A DNA stretch of 64,000 nt, taken from NCBI GenBank assembly GCA_001414345.1, contig LLCB01000024.1:276034-340033 (forward strand). Reading direction: 5' to 3'. Below are positions 23,641 to 33,800 of this stretch, in pieces. Each line of letters starts with the position of its first letter. Positions within the stretch are counted from its first letter, which is position 1. Origin of the DNA: Hymenoscyphus infarciens. Lineage: Eukaryota > Ascomycota > Leotiomycetes > Helotiales > Helotiaceae. The notes under the pieces are model-generated. The model was not told the origin of the DNA. It worked only from the letters and a program-made list of their open reading frames with translations, and made no database searches. Both the position numbers and the translations under genes were made by a program.

Positions 23641-24736
23641 CTTGGACGTCTTAAAATTGACAAATTGACTTGTATCCCAAACTCCCACGCCTTTTGAGTG
23701 GTGGTGAACAGGGGGAAACTAGTTGAGAATCCACAAATCTCCAGTCAGATGGGGTTTCTCATTTCTTGGAAATATGGTGTTTGGTGGTTGAGGGGCGCTG
23801 GAAGGAGGGCCTGAGCGTAGTAGACTGGGCCGGCCGAGGCCTGGAAGGGTGATTTTATTCATTCGACGATGATTCTGGACATTGTTCTCCTTCGTCTTCC
23901 TTTACGTGGGAGGGTTGGTAGACATCTTAAAAGCCAACGAAATGATATCGTAAGGCGGCTCTTTTGAGGCGCAATTTTTTTCAAAAAAAAAAAAAGTTTC
24001 TCTATGTCGGTCAAGAATGGAACAGGTGAGGCGAATTATGAAGAGGCTCAAAACCTCAACCTCCCCCAAAAAGTTCGAGCGTCCAACCCCCCTTCCTAAA
24101 GTCTCACGGGCAAGTTCAGACGACTTACGCTTGAATTATCTCCTGGGTATCCACCAGTTCTGTTTCGAGCGATGGCTCCTCATCGAATCAATGGAAAATC
24201 CGAAGGTTGTTATCTATAATTCGCCAATGTTTATGAAATGCCAATTGTTTCACGACGGCGAGTCGAACTTGAGAAATGGAAGCCTCTCGATCGCGATAAC
24301 TTCCGCAAATTCTTTGTACGCGAGTTTTCTCGGGGACTCCATGTGAAGTGTGTCAACTGAAATGGGTATTGTCCCAGATCCCTTCTTGTGCAATCTGAAT
24401 ACGTGCGGAGTGGCGGGGAGGCTGTGGAGTGCGAGTATTTTCCTTGGGCCAAGACTTTGAAGTACATCATCGTAGCCAAGATTTCAAGTGTGACTGGGCA
24501 TTTTCTTTGGGTTCATTTCCATTGTCTCTTTCTCCCTTTCTTTCCCTCTTGTTTCTTTCTCTCCTTCGTTGAGTTGAGCTCCATGGTTGTTGTTTTTCGT
24601 CCATTTAAATTCCGCTTGCTATTTTCCGAGGCCTGCTGGCTCAGGCTTATTCTTTAATCCTGTTCTTCCTCTTTTTTGTAAATATCTTACAATAATCAAA
24701 TGGCAAGGGGTTTGAATCGATTCTTTGCATGGAAAA
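23641..24736. other. intergenic, no supported gene
   Basis: Contains a 109-codon plus-strand frame (24017..24346) without recognisable features, an A13 run near 23985, and a pyrimidine-rich stretch (24520-24560) ahead of the next gene. Confidence 0.45.
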
Positions 24737-26137
24737 ATGCTTCATAACGAATTAAGTCCTCAGTCGGCAACCGCACTTCCACCGACGGATATATCCGACC
24801 CACCCATTCAACTTCACCAACGTCGCTTAGTCCGAGATAGAAGGCAGAGAGTTGGTCGAAGAGAGTCTGAGGAAAGCAAGACGAGATCTGTTGGGGTTGA
24901 AACCAAGGACGTTGTACAAACTGGCACGAGCTTAGGGAAAGGGTCCATTGATGGGAGCCGACCACCAATAGCATTAGCTGCAGCTATCACCTCAGCGGCT
25001 TCCAAAAATGGAGCTGTACCATTGGCATCAACTCAAGTATGTTTACTCAACTCGTTATACTATCAAGATGCTTATCTGACGATATAATAGATGACTTTAC
25101 GTACCGTAACACGCCCATCGTCAACAGCAACCTCGAGGTTACCAGAATTTGTTCCAATAACTGTGAGTTATACATAACATAACTCAAAGCTTAATAGACA
25201 CTTATGGTATATATCAGAGAACTGCTGTTGATATTGCTGTGGCGGCTCCTGCGGCGCAAAGTCCTTCGACATTCCTTACTTTGGTGAGACCAGTAAGTTA
25301 GAATGATTTCTTTTGGGTGGTATGTGACTTACAGCCTCCACCAGAGCACGTCCCAACCAGTACCACCACCAGCCTCGAATCCAACAGCTATCCCAGTACC
25401 AGCGATACCGGCAAGTGTTCCACAGCCAGCAGTTATTCAACCCGCGGCCAGTGTTCCAGCATCACCACCAGCTGTCATTCAACCGGCCCAACCCACAACC
25501 ATCGTTCAAATGAGTACCATCGTCCAACCTACAACGATTATTCAAATGAGCACTGTCGTACAGCCAATAACGGTTCTCCAAATGAGTACCGTTGTCCAAC
25601 CAACCACCATCACCCAAGCAGTCGCAAACGTTCAACCAACTCCCGCTGTCCAATCCGCTGCATTTCCACCCACAATCCCCATCTCGCAAGCCACAGGAGC
25701 TCAATCTCAGTCTGGTGCGGTCGCTCAGCCAACACTTTCGGCTAGCGGACAATTAAATCCTTCCCAATCCGGATTCAGGCCCGAAATACCAACCGAAAAC
25801 GTTGCAGCTGCTCTCCTAAACCCTTCCGCTTCAGCAGCTCCAAACTCGATATCCTCTGTTGGTGAGACTGGAACGGTACCTGGCGGCGTTGCGGCTTTGA
25901 TTGTATTTGGTATTCTTGGTATGCATCACCCTCCCTCATTCCACTTCTCATTCATAACCATAAATCAAGTGATGTAGTGTAGTAAGATCAATGCTAACAT
26001 ACGCAGGTCTCCTCGGATTTTTGTTCATCATCGTCTGGGCATGCAGAAGCCGTCATCGCGCCAAGAAGACTGAGATTTCGGTCTCGAGGGCGGGTACTAG
26101 GACCAACACCCCAGAGTTGAAGCAGGTTAAACATTGA
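24737..26137 (+). CDS. Single-pass membrane protein, Pro/Val/Gln-rich with 12-residue repeats
   Basis: Five predicted exons, 24737..25036, 25091..25162, 25218..25292, 25345..25918 and 26007..26137, give 383 residues; all junctions keep frame. The middle is Pro/Ala/Val/Ser/Thr-rich with about four tandem copies of a unit like T-T-I-V-Q-M-S-T-I-V-Q-P (25491..25625). A hydrophobic segment at about residues 325-350 (V-A-A-L-I-V-F-G-I-L-G-L-L-G-F-L-F-I-I-V-W) is followed by C-R-S-R-H-R-A-K-K and a 30-residue basic tail. This layout suggests a wall-spanning surface protein or mucin-like sensor. However, no N-terminal signal peptide is seen after the chosen ATG, and an upstream stop at 24713 limits extension, so a missed first exon is possible. 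For exon 4, the second AG (25344) is used because the first would put the repeat region out of frame. Function unknown. Confidence 0.68.
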
Positions 26138-27807
26138 GGTTAAGCGATGGAAGATGTGTATATATTGTTTTCAAGAATCATATGTATACAACTAGTTATC
26201 CGGTTCGGATTTTGTGTGTTTTTTCCCTGCTGTCGACTGGCCTGGTTTTGGGATGAGAAAGGGGGCATCTTTTGGTGCTGGCCACCGACGATGTCGGTTT
26301 CTCTTTTGGCGAGGGGGAAGTTTAATTTTCTTGTGGTGGGTCGGTTTCCGGAAGATTTTAATTTGTTGTATGTATATATTTCCATATTAGAATAAGGAGA
26401 ATTGGAAATTTTCCTCCCCTCGGAATATTTTTGAGATGTTATGTACAGTGTAAGAGCCATCGTCTCTTCCGCGTTCTATGTACACTTGATCTAAGCGATA
26501 TCCTATAAAACAACCACGATTAATCAAATAGGTTATGCGAACGTGTTAGGCTAATTGACTTCGTTGTTTTCCCAACTCTCCCCAAACAAATTTTCAAGGG
26601 CTCCACAAGACCGTTCAAGGGTATACCAAGAAGGAGAATCAAACTTGGACTTTTCCTCTCAAGAATGTATCTTGCGAAAACATCTTAGCGAGAAACCGTG
26701 GACTTAGAGAAAGAAAGAGGCTCGGTATTCATCTCAAGTAAAAAATGGGCTCAAGACGCTGCGAAATTGAGAGGGCGCAATTCATCTTCCCAATTAGCGA
26801 GAGAAAAAAGCGCCAAAGTACTCTATACGACAAAGGCTATTTACTTCTTATCTTTCAGCGATACGTAAAATCTTATGTGGTCCTACTACAAACGGTCCTT
26901 GGAATGGAAAAGGGTCGTGTTATCCTTTTCTCGTTTTAAGTATTTACTCTCATGAATATCATGTCGTTTTGGTTACTGAACTTGCATCTTTGCCCAGTAT
27001 CATTCATCAAGCGATATAAGTATAGGTGAAGCTTTCAAAGTCAGTTTTGACCAGGCCCACAAATCCAGTACATACAAGGATCTGATGACAAAAGTTCTTG
27101 TACTCCTACAAGTATTGGAGAAAGAATAACTTTTGCAATAACAGCTTAAGAATTTGAAGTCTAGCTTCGTACCTTTGTAAAATGACAGATGAATAAGTTG
27201 CGTATATCTTTAATTGAGCAATTTGAGCTTCAATCTCATTTCTTCGTTTCGCCAATTGAATCGAAACACTGGGCATGCAAAAACTCTATAGCAATCTGTT
27301 CCTTGTCGTGGTTGATCCCACAGAATTGAAGAAAGTAGGGATGCTGGAAGCCAGAACATATGAGTTGTTAGAAAAGCTGGAAGGCCAGAGCGACCCTGTA
27401 GTGGATCTTGGGTTTTGAATAGTTGGGAAGTGACTAAAAGGTTTGTGAATAAATGGTCATGGGTTCTTGATGGTTGTGTGGATTAATATGTTCCAAGTAA
27501 CTACTGGAGGGCAAAGTGATTTTGAGGGAGTATTTATTCCCTAAGATATCAGAAGAAGTAATTTGATGGTTTTTGTTAGCTTGATTGTTTGCTAAAATCA
27601 CCTGAGTACTAGAATTGATCCTCTCATTTCAATGGATGGACTTTTGTATACTTGACATATGACTTGAGGGGCTTTCCTCACCAGCAGTAGATAAGTGAGC
27701 AAACTAGCTTAGAGTATCTATATCTTATCTCTTACTGCAAAACGTTCGTTTCTCATGCTCGTTTCTCAAGAAAATCCGTTCAAGAAGTTCAAAAGAAGAA
27801 TATCAAT
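26138..27807. other. intergenic, no supported gene
   Basis: AT-leaning sequence with only short frames. No repeat or RNA gene recognised. Confidence 0.5.
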
Positions 27808-28446
27808 ATGGTTTGCATACTTCTACTCTCTCTTGCCAATGTCCCCTTTAACCCAGCGGGTGTACGCTTCCAGCGACTACCAAGCACCACTGTTGCTACC
27901 GTGATGCGCGCTAGGGATGCTAATGTGGCAGAGAATATCGTGTCTGCCTGTGGGAGCACCCTCAAGGTTATCGTTCTTACACGCTGGGAACTGCATCGAG
28001 GGAATGGCCAGCTCTTTAGGGTGATTAAAGAATGGGTCTAGGAAGGTGGTACAATCATCATGGGTTGCTTCTCCCACCAAGATCTTGCCCCCGATGACTT
28101 CAAGAGCAGTATGTTAACGTGGCAGTTACCGTTGGCATTGGGGCAAGTCTTGCTTCCTCGTACGTACCTTTTCAATGCCGAAAACATCCTTTACCGGAAC
28201 AAGGCTCATAGTTACAATAATTCATAAACTCTGCAAAGCAGCCATGTTAGTACAAACATTGGCCAAAACAATTGCCTCTATTTCGGACCACCACTACAGG
28301 GCGAGGAGGGAGAGACCATAATCACCCAAAACACCATGACTCCAATTGCATTTACGAAAGTTAGAGAAGGACGTTTGGGTTGTCTAGCAAACTTGTCGGC
28401 GGAGGGAGCATTGGTAAATGTTGTACTGAGGATGTGTGGTCTGTAA
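27808..28446 (+). pseudogene. Broken paralogue of the downstream 28.9-kb gene
   Basis: The frame from ATG 27808 reads M-V-C-I-L-L-L-S-L-A-N, later L-K-V-I-V-L-T and K-E-W-V, and stops at TAG (28039-28041). Directly after the stop the same frame continues E-G-G-T-I-I-M-G-C-F-S, matching S-G-G-T-L-I-M-A-C-E-W in the intact gene at 28892. After another break (about 28226) a different frame gives P-I-A-F-T-K-V-R-E-G-R-L-G, ending R-M-C-G-L-stop at 28446. The counterpart in the intact gene is V-A-F-R-K-V-E-K-G-Y-L-G, ending A-M-C-G-L-stop. So a near full-length copy carries at least one nonsense mutation and one frame change. An intron-containing live gene is less likely, because the stop lies within the conserved core. 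It is in tandem with its relative, 445 bp upstream. Confidence 0.78.
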
Positions 28447-28891
28447 AAGGAGGAAATGCCCAAGAACCATGAGCTAGACTGAATATGATTTCATCTCATG
28501 ATATTGAAAAACACAAAAAGAAAACTGCTGCATTCCTCACTTTCCTTGCTTATACCTGCCTTCACTTCAGATGTGCAAAAAATGCCTAGGGTAACGGAAA
28601 GTTTTGTTCGAGAGTATTCAGAGTTCTAATTGTTCGAATTCTTGGACCTTTTCGTGAGGCAGGTGCAATCGTCGAAGCTCATAATTTTATTGGCTTCTCC
28701 CATAAGCCTATAACTCACTGCCAGAAACAAAAAAAGTGCCACTGAGCCTTTTGTGAATTCAATCGGGCCATCTTTTATTAAACCAGGTACTCGTCTTTCT
28801 CGGGAGTGTCAACTCCAAACCACTTGAACCTAGTGTGTAAGCCCACAACCCAGAACTTCATGATCTCGTACTGACACTTTCTAGATCAAAA
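28447..28891. other. intergenic between pseudogene and intact paralogue
   Basis: Promoter and leader space of the gene at 28892. Nothing else recognised. Confidence 0.5.
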
Positions 28892-29509
28892 ATGGCGAAC
28901 CCACAATCCGTTCTCCTCCTCTCTTTGAGAGCAGACGAATCACCACTGCTGGAAAACAAGTATCACCACCTCTTGACTCACCTTCGAGCCAAAGCCGAAG
29001 TCCATCAAATCACCGATCCGAAGTTCGCCAACGACTATCTAGAGAATGCCTCAATCCTCTCAAACACAAAGGCCATCATTCTCACCGACTCCGGAATGAC
29101 AGCACAAAGCCCCAATAGTGTTTTCAGTCACAACTTGGTTAGATACGTGAAGTCGGGGGGTACCTTGATAATGGCATGTGAGTGGAGCTACACGTTTTCG
29201 GATTCGGAATTTAGGAAGTACATGTCGTGCGTATGGGAGGCAGGTTGGGGACATGGTACAATTACCAAAGGAGATTTCGGGGTTGAAGATGTTTACCCTC
29301 GAGGAGGTCCACGTGCACTCAAGCCGTACAACATGCTAGCCGTGCTGCTAGAGGGCGTTGACCCAGATGACATATTGTATCGTGGGGAGGACGCATCGGA
29401 TGTTGCTGTTGCATTCAGAAAGGTCGAAAAAGGATATTTGGGATATATCGGCGATGTGAAATGGGAAACTGGCTCAACGGAAGTGTTGCTTGCAATGTGC
29501 GGTCTTTGA
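28892..29509 (+). CDS. Conserved fungal protein, possible amidotransferase-like fold
   Basis: Single-exon gene of 205 residues, starting at an ATG in good context (TCAAAAATGGCG). It begins Q-S-V-L-L-L-S-L and has alternating hydrophobic strands. The middle, A-I-I-L-T-D-S-G-M-T then Y-V-K-S-G-G-T-L-I-M-A-C-E-W, resembles the Rossmann-like core of class I glutamine-amidotransferase/ThuA-type proteins. The Cys after the strand is not in a clear nucleophile elbow, so catalysis is not claimed. The C-terminal part, G-Y-L-G-Y-I-G-D-V-K-W-E, is shared with the decayed copy at 27808..28446. No signal peptide or membrane segment is visible, so it is probably cytosolic. I recognise the family pattern as conserved and uncharacterised in fungi, but cannot name a function. 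Confidence 0.75.
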   Translation: MANPQSVLLLSLRADESPLLENKYHHLLTHLRAKAEVHQITDPKFANDYLENASILSNTKAIILTDSGMTAQSPNSVFSHNLVRYVKSGGTLIMACEWSYTFSDSEFRKYMSCVWEAGWGHGTITKGDFGVEDVYPRGGPRALKPYNMLAVLLEGVDPDDILYRGEDASDVAVAFRKVEKGYLGYIGDVKWETGSTEVLLAMCGL

Positions 29510-29821
29510 GATCGTGTTCAGGCGGGTTGCTGGCTATTTTTTATCATCGTTGCTTTCAAAACAATATCTCATCATCAAAATTTCCGAGCAATCGAGCCTT
29601 GAAAAACTGGCGGAGGCTATCTATCACCACCAGAGGGTGCAACTGTTGGTTCGGATGAGGTTGTAAAAATATAACAAAAATCTTATTAAAGGTCGCGATG
29701 GGCGTCGTTTTCAAAGCAGCCTCACGACGCGCCTCAAACCCAAGGCCGCCAAAAAAAGTATATCCAGAGCCTCAACCCAAATCCATCTCAAGCCACCCAA
29801 TTCCTCACACCACATCCAAAT
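29510..29821. other. intergenic
   Basis: Short space (about 310 bp) between the conserved fungal gene and the bL33m gene, presumably holding the bL33m promoter. A Pro-rich plus-strand frame starting at 29698 overlaps the bL33m first exon in another frame and is not supported. Confidence 0.5.
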
Positions 29822-30352
29822 ATGGCAAAAAAAGGTATCTATACCCTCAATTCCCTTCCCCAACCCAAGCTCTCTTTCCTACTTCCAGCCAACTCCCGGA
29901 CCTTGCAGTCCCCCAATCACCCAATACCTCCTAAATACCAGCAGCTAACCTTTCACCCTCACAGTCAAATCCCGCACCATCTCAGTGCGCCTCATGTCCA
30001 TGGCCCTAACCGGCTACTACAAAACCCTCATGCGACCGCGTGTCCACCGACCTCTCAGCATGCTGAAATACGATCCCGTCGGTACGTTTCCCGCCCTTGT
30101 CGAGATTCCCCTTCCCAAACCCCCCTTCCGCTCTGAAATCCCATGGATCTCTGCGTGTGTTCCCGGCATACATGGCATAGCATATTTGGGGAACGAACAG
30201 AGTGGCCAGACACAAGGAAAACATCGTAGCTTCACGGGGAGAGGAGATAAATGGCAGAGCACACAAGGCTTGCTACGAATGGAGTGCTAACTTACCTCGT
30301 CATAGTACGAAAGAAGGTCCTATTCCTTGAAGTAAAGCGCGGTGGAAAATAG
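29822..30352 (+). CDS. MRPL39: Mitochondrial large-subunit ribosomal protein bL33m
   Basis: Three small exons, 29822..29834, 29965..30081 and 30306..30352, encode 58 residues. The product begins [18 protein letters not shown], runs through T-G-Y-Y-K-T and [11 protein letters not shown], and ends [11 protein letters not shown]. This is the L33 ribosomal protein pattern, in the short zinc-free form used in fungal mitochondria (yeast Mrpl39). The first exon is only 13 nt, and intron 2 (224 nt) is longer than usual. Splice sites are canonical (GTATCT, GTACGT donors; ACAG and ATAG acceptors) and keep frame. It acts in the mitochondrial 54S subunit. The basic N-terminus may itself serve for import. 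Confidence 0.93.
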
Positions 30353-30813
30353 ACGTCACATTACAACTCCTAGAATCCCTACCACATGGCATAATACTGT
30401 TGGGATTTTATGGTGTACGAAGAATTGCCTCTTGCTGCGGCCAAAAAAGTGACGGAAAAAGGATTGGGTTTGCGCATTGTGTATACTAGGAAGAAAACAT
30501 AGCATGGGATGGCGTTTAGGGTTTACAATCACAGTCACAATACACAGTATGAGATATTTCGAATCTTTTCATTCATTCATTGGAGCAACTCGAGCCCGAG
30601 CAAATACATGTTAATACCTACATGTTGGTATCTAGCGGACGGAACAACATTCTAAAGCAAGAGATCATCTCAAACTCGATTAGTACAGCAACATTCTGAA
30701 AAAGACCAGCCAGATGAGATGTGCAACAATTCCTTCTCTCAACCTCTTATGAATTCAGCAACATTTTGACAAAGCTCAGCTAAATGAAATAGGCAACAAC
30801 TTCATGATCTCCT
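30353..30813. other. intergenic, convergent 3' region
   Basis: Lies between the 3' ends of the bL33m gene (plus) and the coiled-coil gene (minus). The phrase CAGCAACATTCTGAAAAAG / CAGCAACATTTTGACAAAG occurs twice about 70 bases apart (near 30687 and 30757), each followed by a similar CAGC..ATGA block, so it is a short diverged duplication. Confidence 0.5.
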
Positions 30814-33800
30814 TCATCGTCTGACAAGGTTCCTAGCTTTCGGAGCCGCAGTAGGAGGCGGAAGTGATACTCGGGGGGAGACCGAAGAGAGTGCAGGTTC
30901 AGGTGCAGCGATTGGTGAAGAGCGGGTAGAGGTTCTTCTAGCAGGGGCCAATGGTGGAGGCATCTTGGATCTGTTATTGCTCAAAGTTCGAGTCATCATG
31001 GCCTTAGGGGCCTTGGGAGATACGAGTTCCGATTCGGCTTTCCGCTTTGTACCTAAGCCTTTGACCGTACTATTCCGGCGGCACACTCCTACCTGGTCTC
31101 TGTTCGATGTGGAGCCAGATGCCACCCGATTATAGGGATTCTTTGGCGCAACTTTGAATTTGTTTGGGGATGTATGCGTAATGGGCTGATCCAATGGCGC
31201 TCCCATATTGATTTCTCGGAAACCATAACTCGTAGAGCTAGGTTTCAAAGCGCTCTTGAGCGTAGAAGCAGCAGTCTTGCGGTGGCTCGGTTGTCTTGCT
31301 GGGTTTGAAAATTGCCGAGTCGGCTGGTAATCGGATGGAGTCGGCTCTACCATAGTTGACGATGGGGGTTTACTTGCCTTCTTTGCTCTCGCCTTCTCAT
31401 ACACTGTACCAAGTTGTTCGTAGTCAACATCAAACTCGTCAACGTCAGTAAGTGCACTATTCGCACTCGAGTGTCCAGAGTCCATTGCAGAAAATGGTTT
31501 CAAAGGGGTGCTCTGCACAGGCTGAGAGGACAATAGGGTGCGGGAAGCTTGAGACGCCCCTCGCCCAGAACCGAGGCTTTCAACATCGGCTTCATGATAG
31601 TGTATTCCAGTAGGCTCTTGAGGTCGTGGTTCAGAATCTGGCGCAGATTTCAGAGTAGCATTCGAACCTCGAGAGTTGGTTGCATTCCCAAGTATGTTGG
31701 TGCTAGCAGCTCTAGGAGGTCCTAAACGTCCGGATGGTCTGCGCTTTGGAGGCAAGGAGGGTTCTCTTAGGTTGACCAGAGGCATATGCAAATTATCTTG
31801 GGAGTCCTCGATGTCTTCCTCTAATTGGGTTTCCGGAATCTCTTTTTGACGAGTGAAATGCTTTTGCGAGTTCTTCCGAAGCATGTTTCTCGGAGTATCC
31901 ATCTTTTGAGAAAGATGAGGCCGCAAAACCGCGTCATCTTCTCTCATCGCAGCATTCGCTTGAAGCACCGAGTTTTGCTTCAAAAGCGCCTCCTTCTCTG
32001 CAGCAACCTGACCGGGCTTCACGGATTTCACAAGCTCTGCTTTCAGATCCGCGATTTGATTCTGAAGCACCCCCTTTTCTGTGGCAACCTGGGTAAGCTT
32101 CATAGACTTTGCAAGCTCTGCTTTCAGGTCTGCAATTTGATTCTGAAGCGCCTCCTTCTCTGCAGCAACCTGATCAGACTTCACGGATTTCGCAAGCTCT
32201 GCTTTCAGATCCGAGACGTGATTATGGAGCATTTCATTCTCGGCAGCAAGCTCATTAGTATGTTTCTGAGCTTTAGCTCTGCTGCTCTCATATGACTTCC
32301 GACGCCGCTCTTCTTCCTCGTGTAACTTCTTGTTATCTTCGAGCTGTGTAGTTGATTTTGACTTCAACTGGCTAAGTTCAGCATCGACCTCCTGGAGCGT
32401 TTGTTTGAGACTCTTGATCTTTCGGTCGGATTGAAAGGTGGACTCCTTTCTGACCTTCTCGGCAATCTCATCTTCCTTTTTCTTCTCGGCTGTGAAGGAA
32501 TTACGAAGTTCTTGTTTTTCCTTCTCGTGGCGACTACACCGACTTTCATACTCCCCGACTGTCCCTTGAAGACTCAGGTTCTCTTCTTGCAAACGAGTCA
32601 ACTCCTGTAATTGCCCTCGGAGGCTTAAGTTCGTGCCCTCAAGTTCCTCGATTTTGGCAACCAATCGTGGGTCTTCTCTCGGCAAGGCCTGTGCGGCTTC
32701 CAGCTCCTGCGTCTTTGATTCTAACTGGCTGCGGCAGTCATTTAGATGACGCCGACTGTCTTCGAGTTCTCCCGCTAGCTTTTCCTTTTCCTGCTTCGCA
32801 GAACTCTCAGTAGCGGATAGAGAATTATTCTTTTGCTGGAGCTCCGAAACTTGAGCTTCGAGTTTGGTCTGTTTCTGGACATCACCCACGAAACCGCTGA
32901 GCGACGCCTCGAAATCTGCGGCGAGTTTAGATACGACTTGTTCGGTAGACGCCATGACATCTTGCGAAGGAGATGGAGGCTGTGGAATTTGAGCGAAAAG
33001 ATTTTCAATTATCTTCACCAATGGGGACGATGGTTGGATTTCGTGTGTCTTGAGTTCATTGAGGATTTTTGTGGCTTCGTCAAACCTAGAAGGATCAGCC
33101 TTGGAATTATGGTAGCTTACCCGAGGGGGGAGGGTGACTTACTTGTTCTGAAGGGAAGTCTCCGAAGAGAGTAATTCGGCCAATGGTCCGTTTTCCTTGG
33201 ACAATTCCATGGTAACCTTCTGAGGCAGATTTTCCAACGTACTAATGAACTTCGTATGTGCCTCCTTCTCCCCATTCAATTGCTTCTGAAACTTTTCAGC
33301 CTTACTTCTCTCTTGCTGTGCCGCGAGTAAATATTTGTCCATATCCGCTCTTTGACTTTTGATGGTTTGCGCGTGATTAGCGTTTGCTTGCTTCACTAAA
33401 TAGTAGCGTTAGAAAAAGCTGACTTGCAATTTAGAATACAATACTAACCTGCTTCTAGCTCCTCCTTGATGGCCTTTTTCTCACCCATAACTGTGTTTAT
33501 CGATTAGCGCTGAGGTGAGTTAGGAAATGAATAATTTCAACCTTACCTTGTTCAAGAGTTTTTTTTGCTTCGGCAGCAGTCTTTTCTGCGTCTGCAAGCG
33601 TTCTCAGTTCTGCCTTTGCACTCCTAAGTTCGTCGAGAGCGTTCGTAATCTTTTCCGCAGCTGCTTTATTCTTGTTTGCGGCTTCTTGGTTAATACGTGC
33701 GGCTTCATCATTCTTGCTTGCGGTAGCCTCATTCTCCTGTTTAGAAGCCTTGATTTCTACTGCTGCTGCCTTCAGAACGTTCTGGTGGTCAACGACTTTG

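Noticed and set aside
24017..24346. 109-codon plus-strand open frame
   Set aside because: No recognisable family and it lies in a repeat-rich intergenic zone; not enough to call a gene.
20105..26137. Possible secondary-metabolite cluster around the P450
   Set aside because: No polyketide synthase, peptide synthetase, terpene synthase or pathway regulator is present; the neighbours are unrelated.
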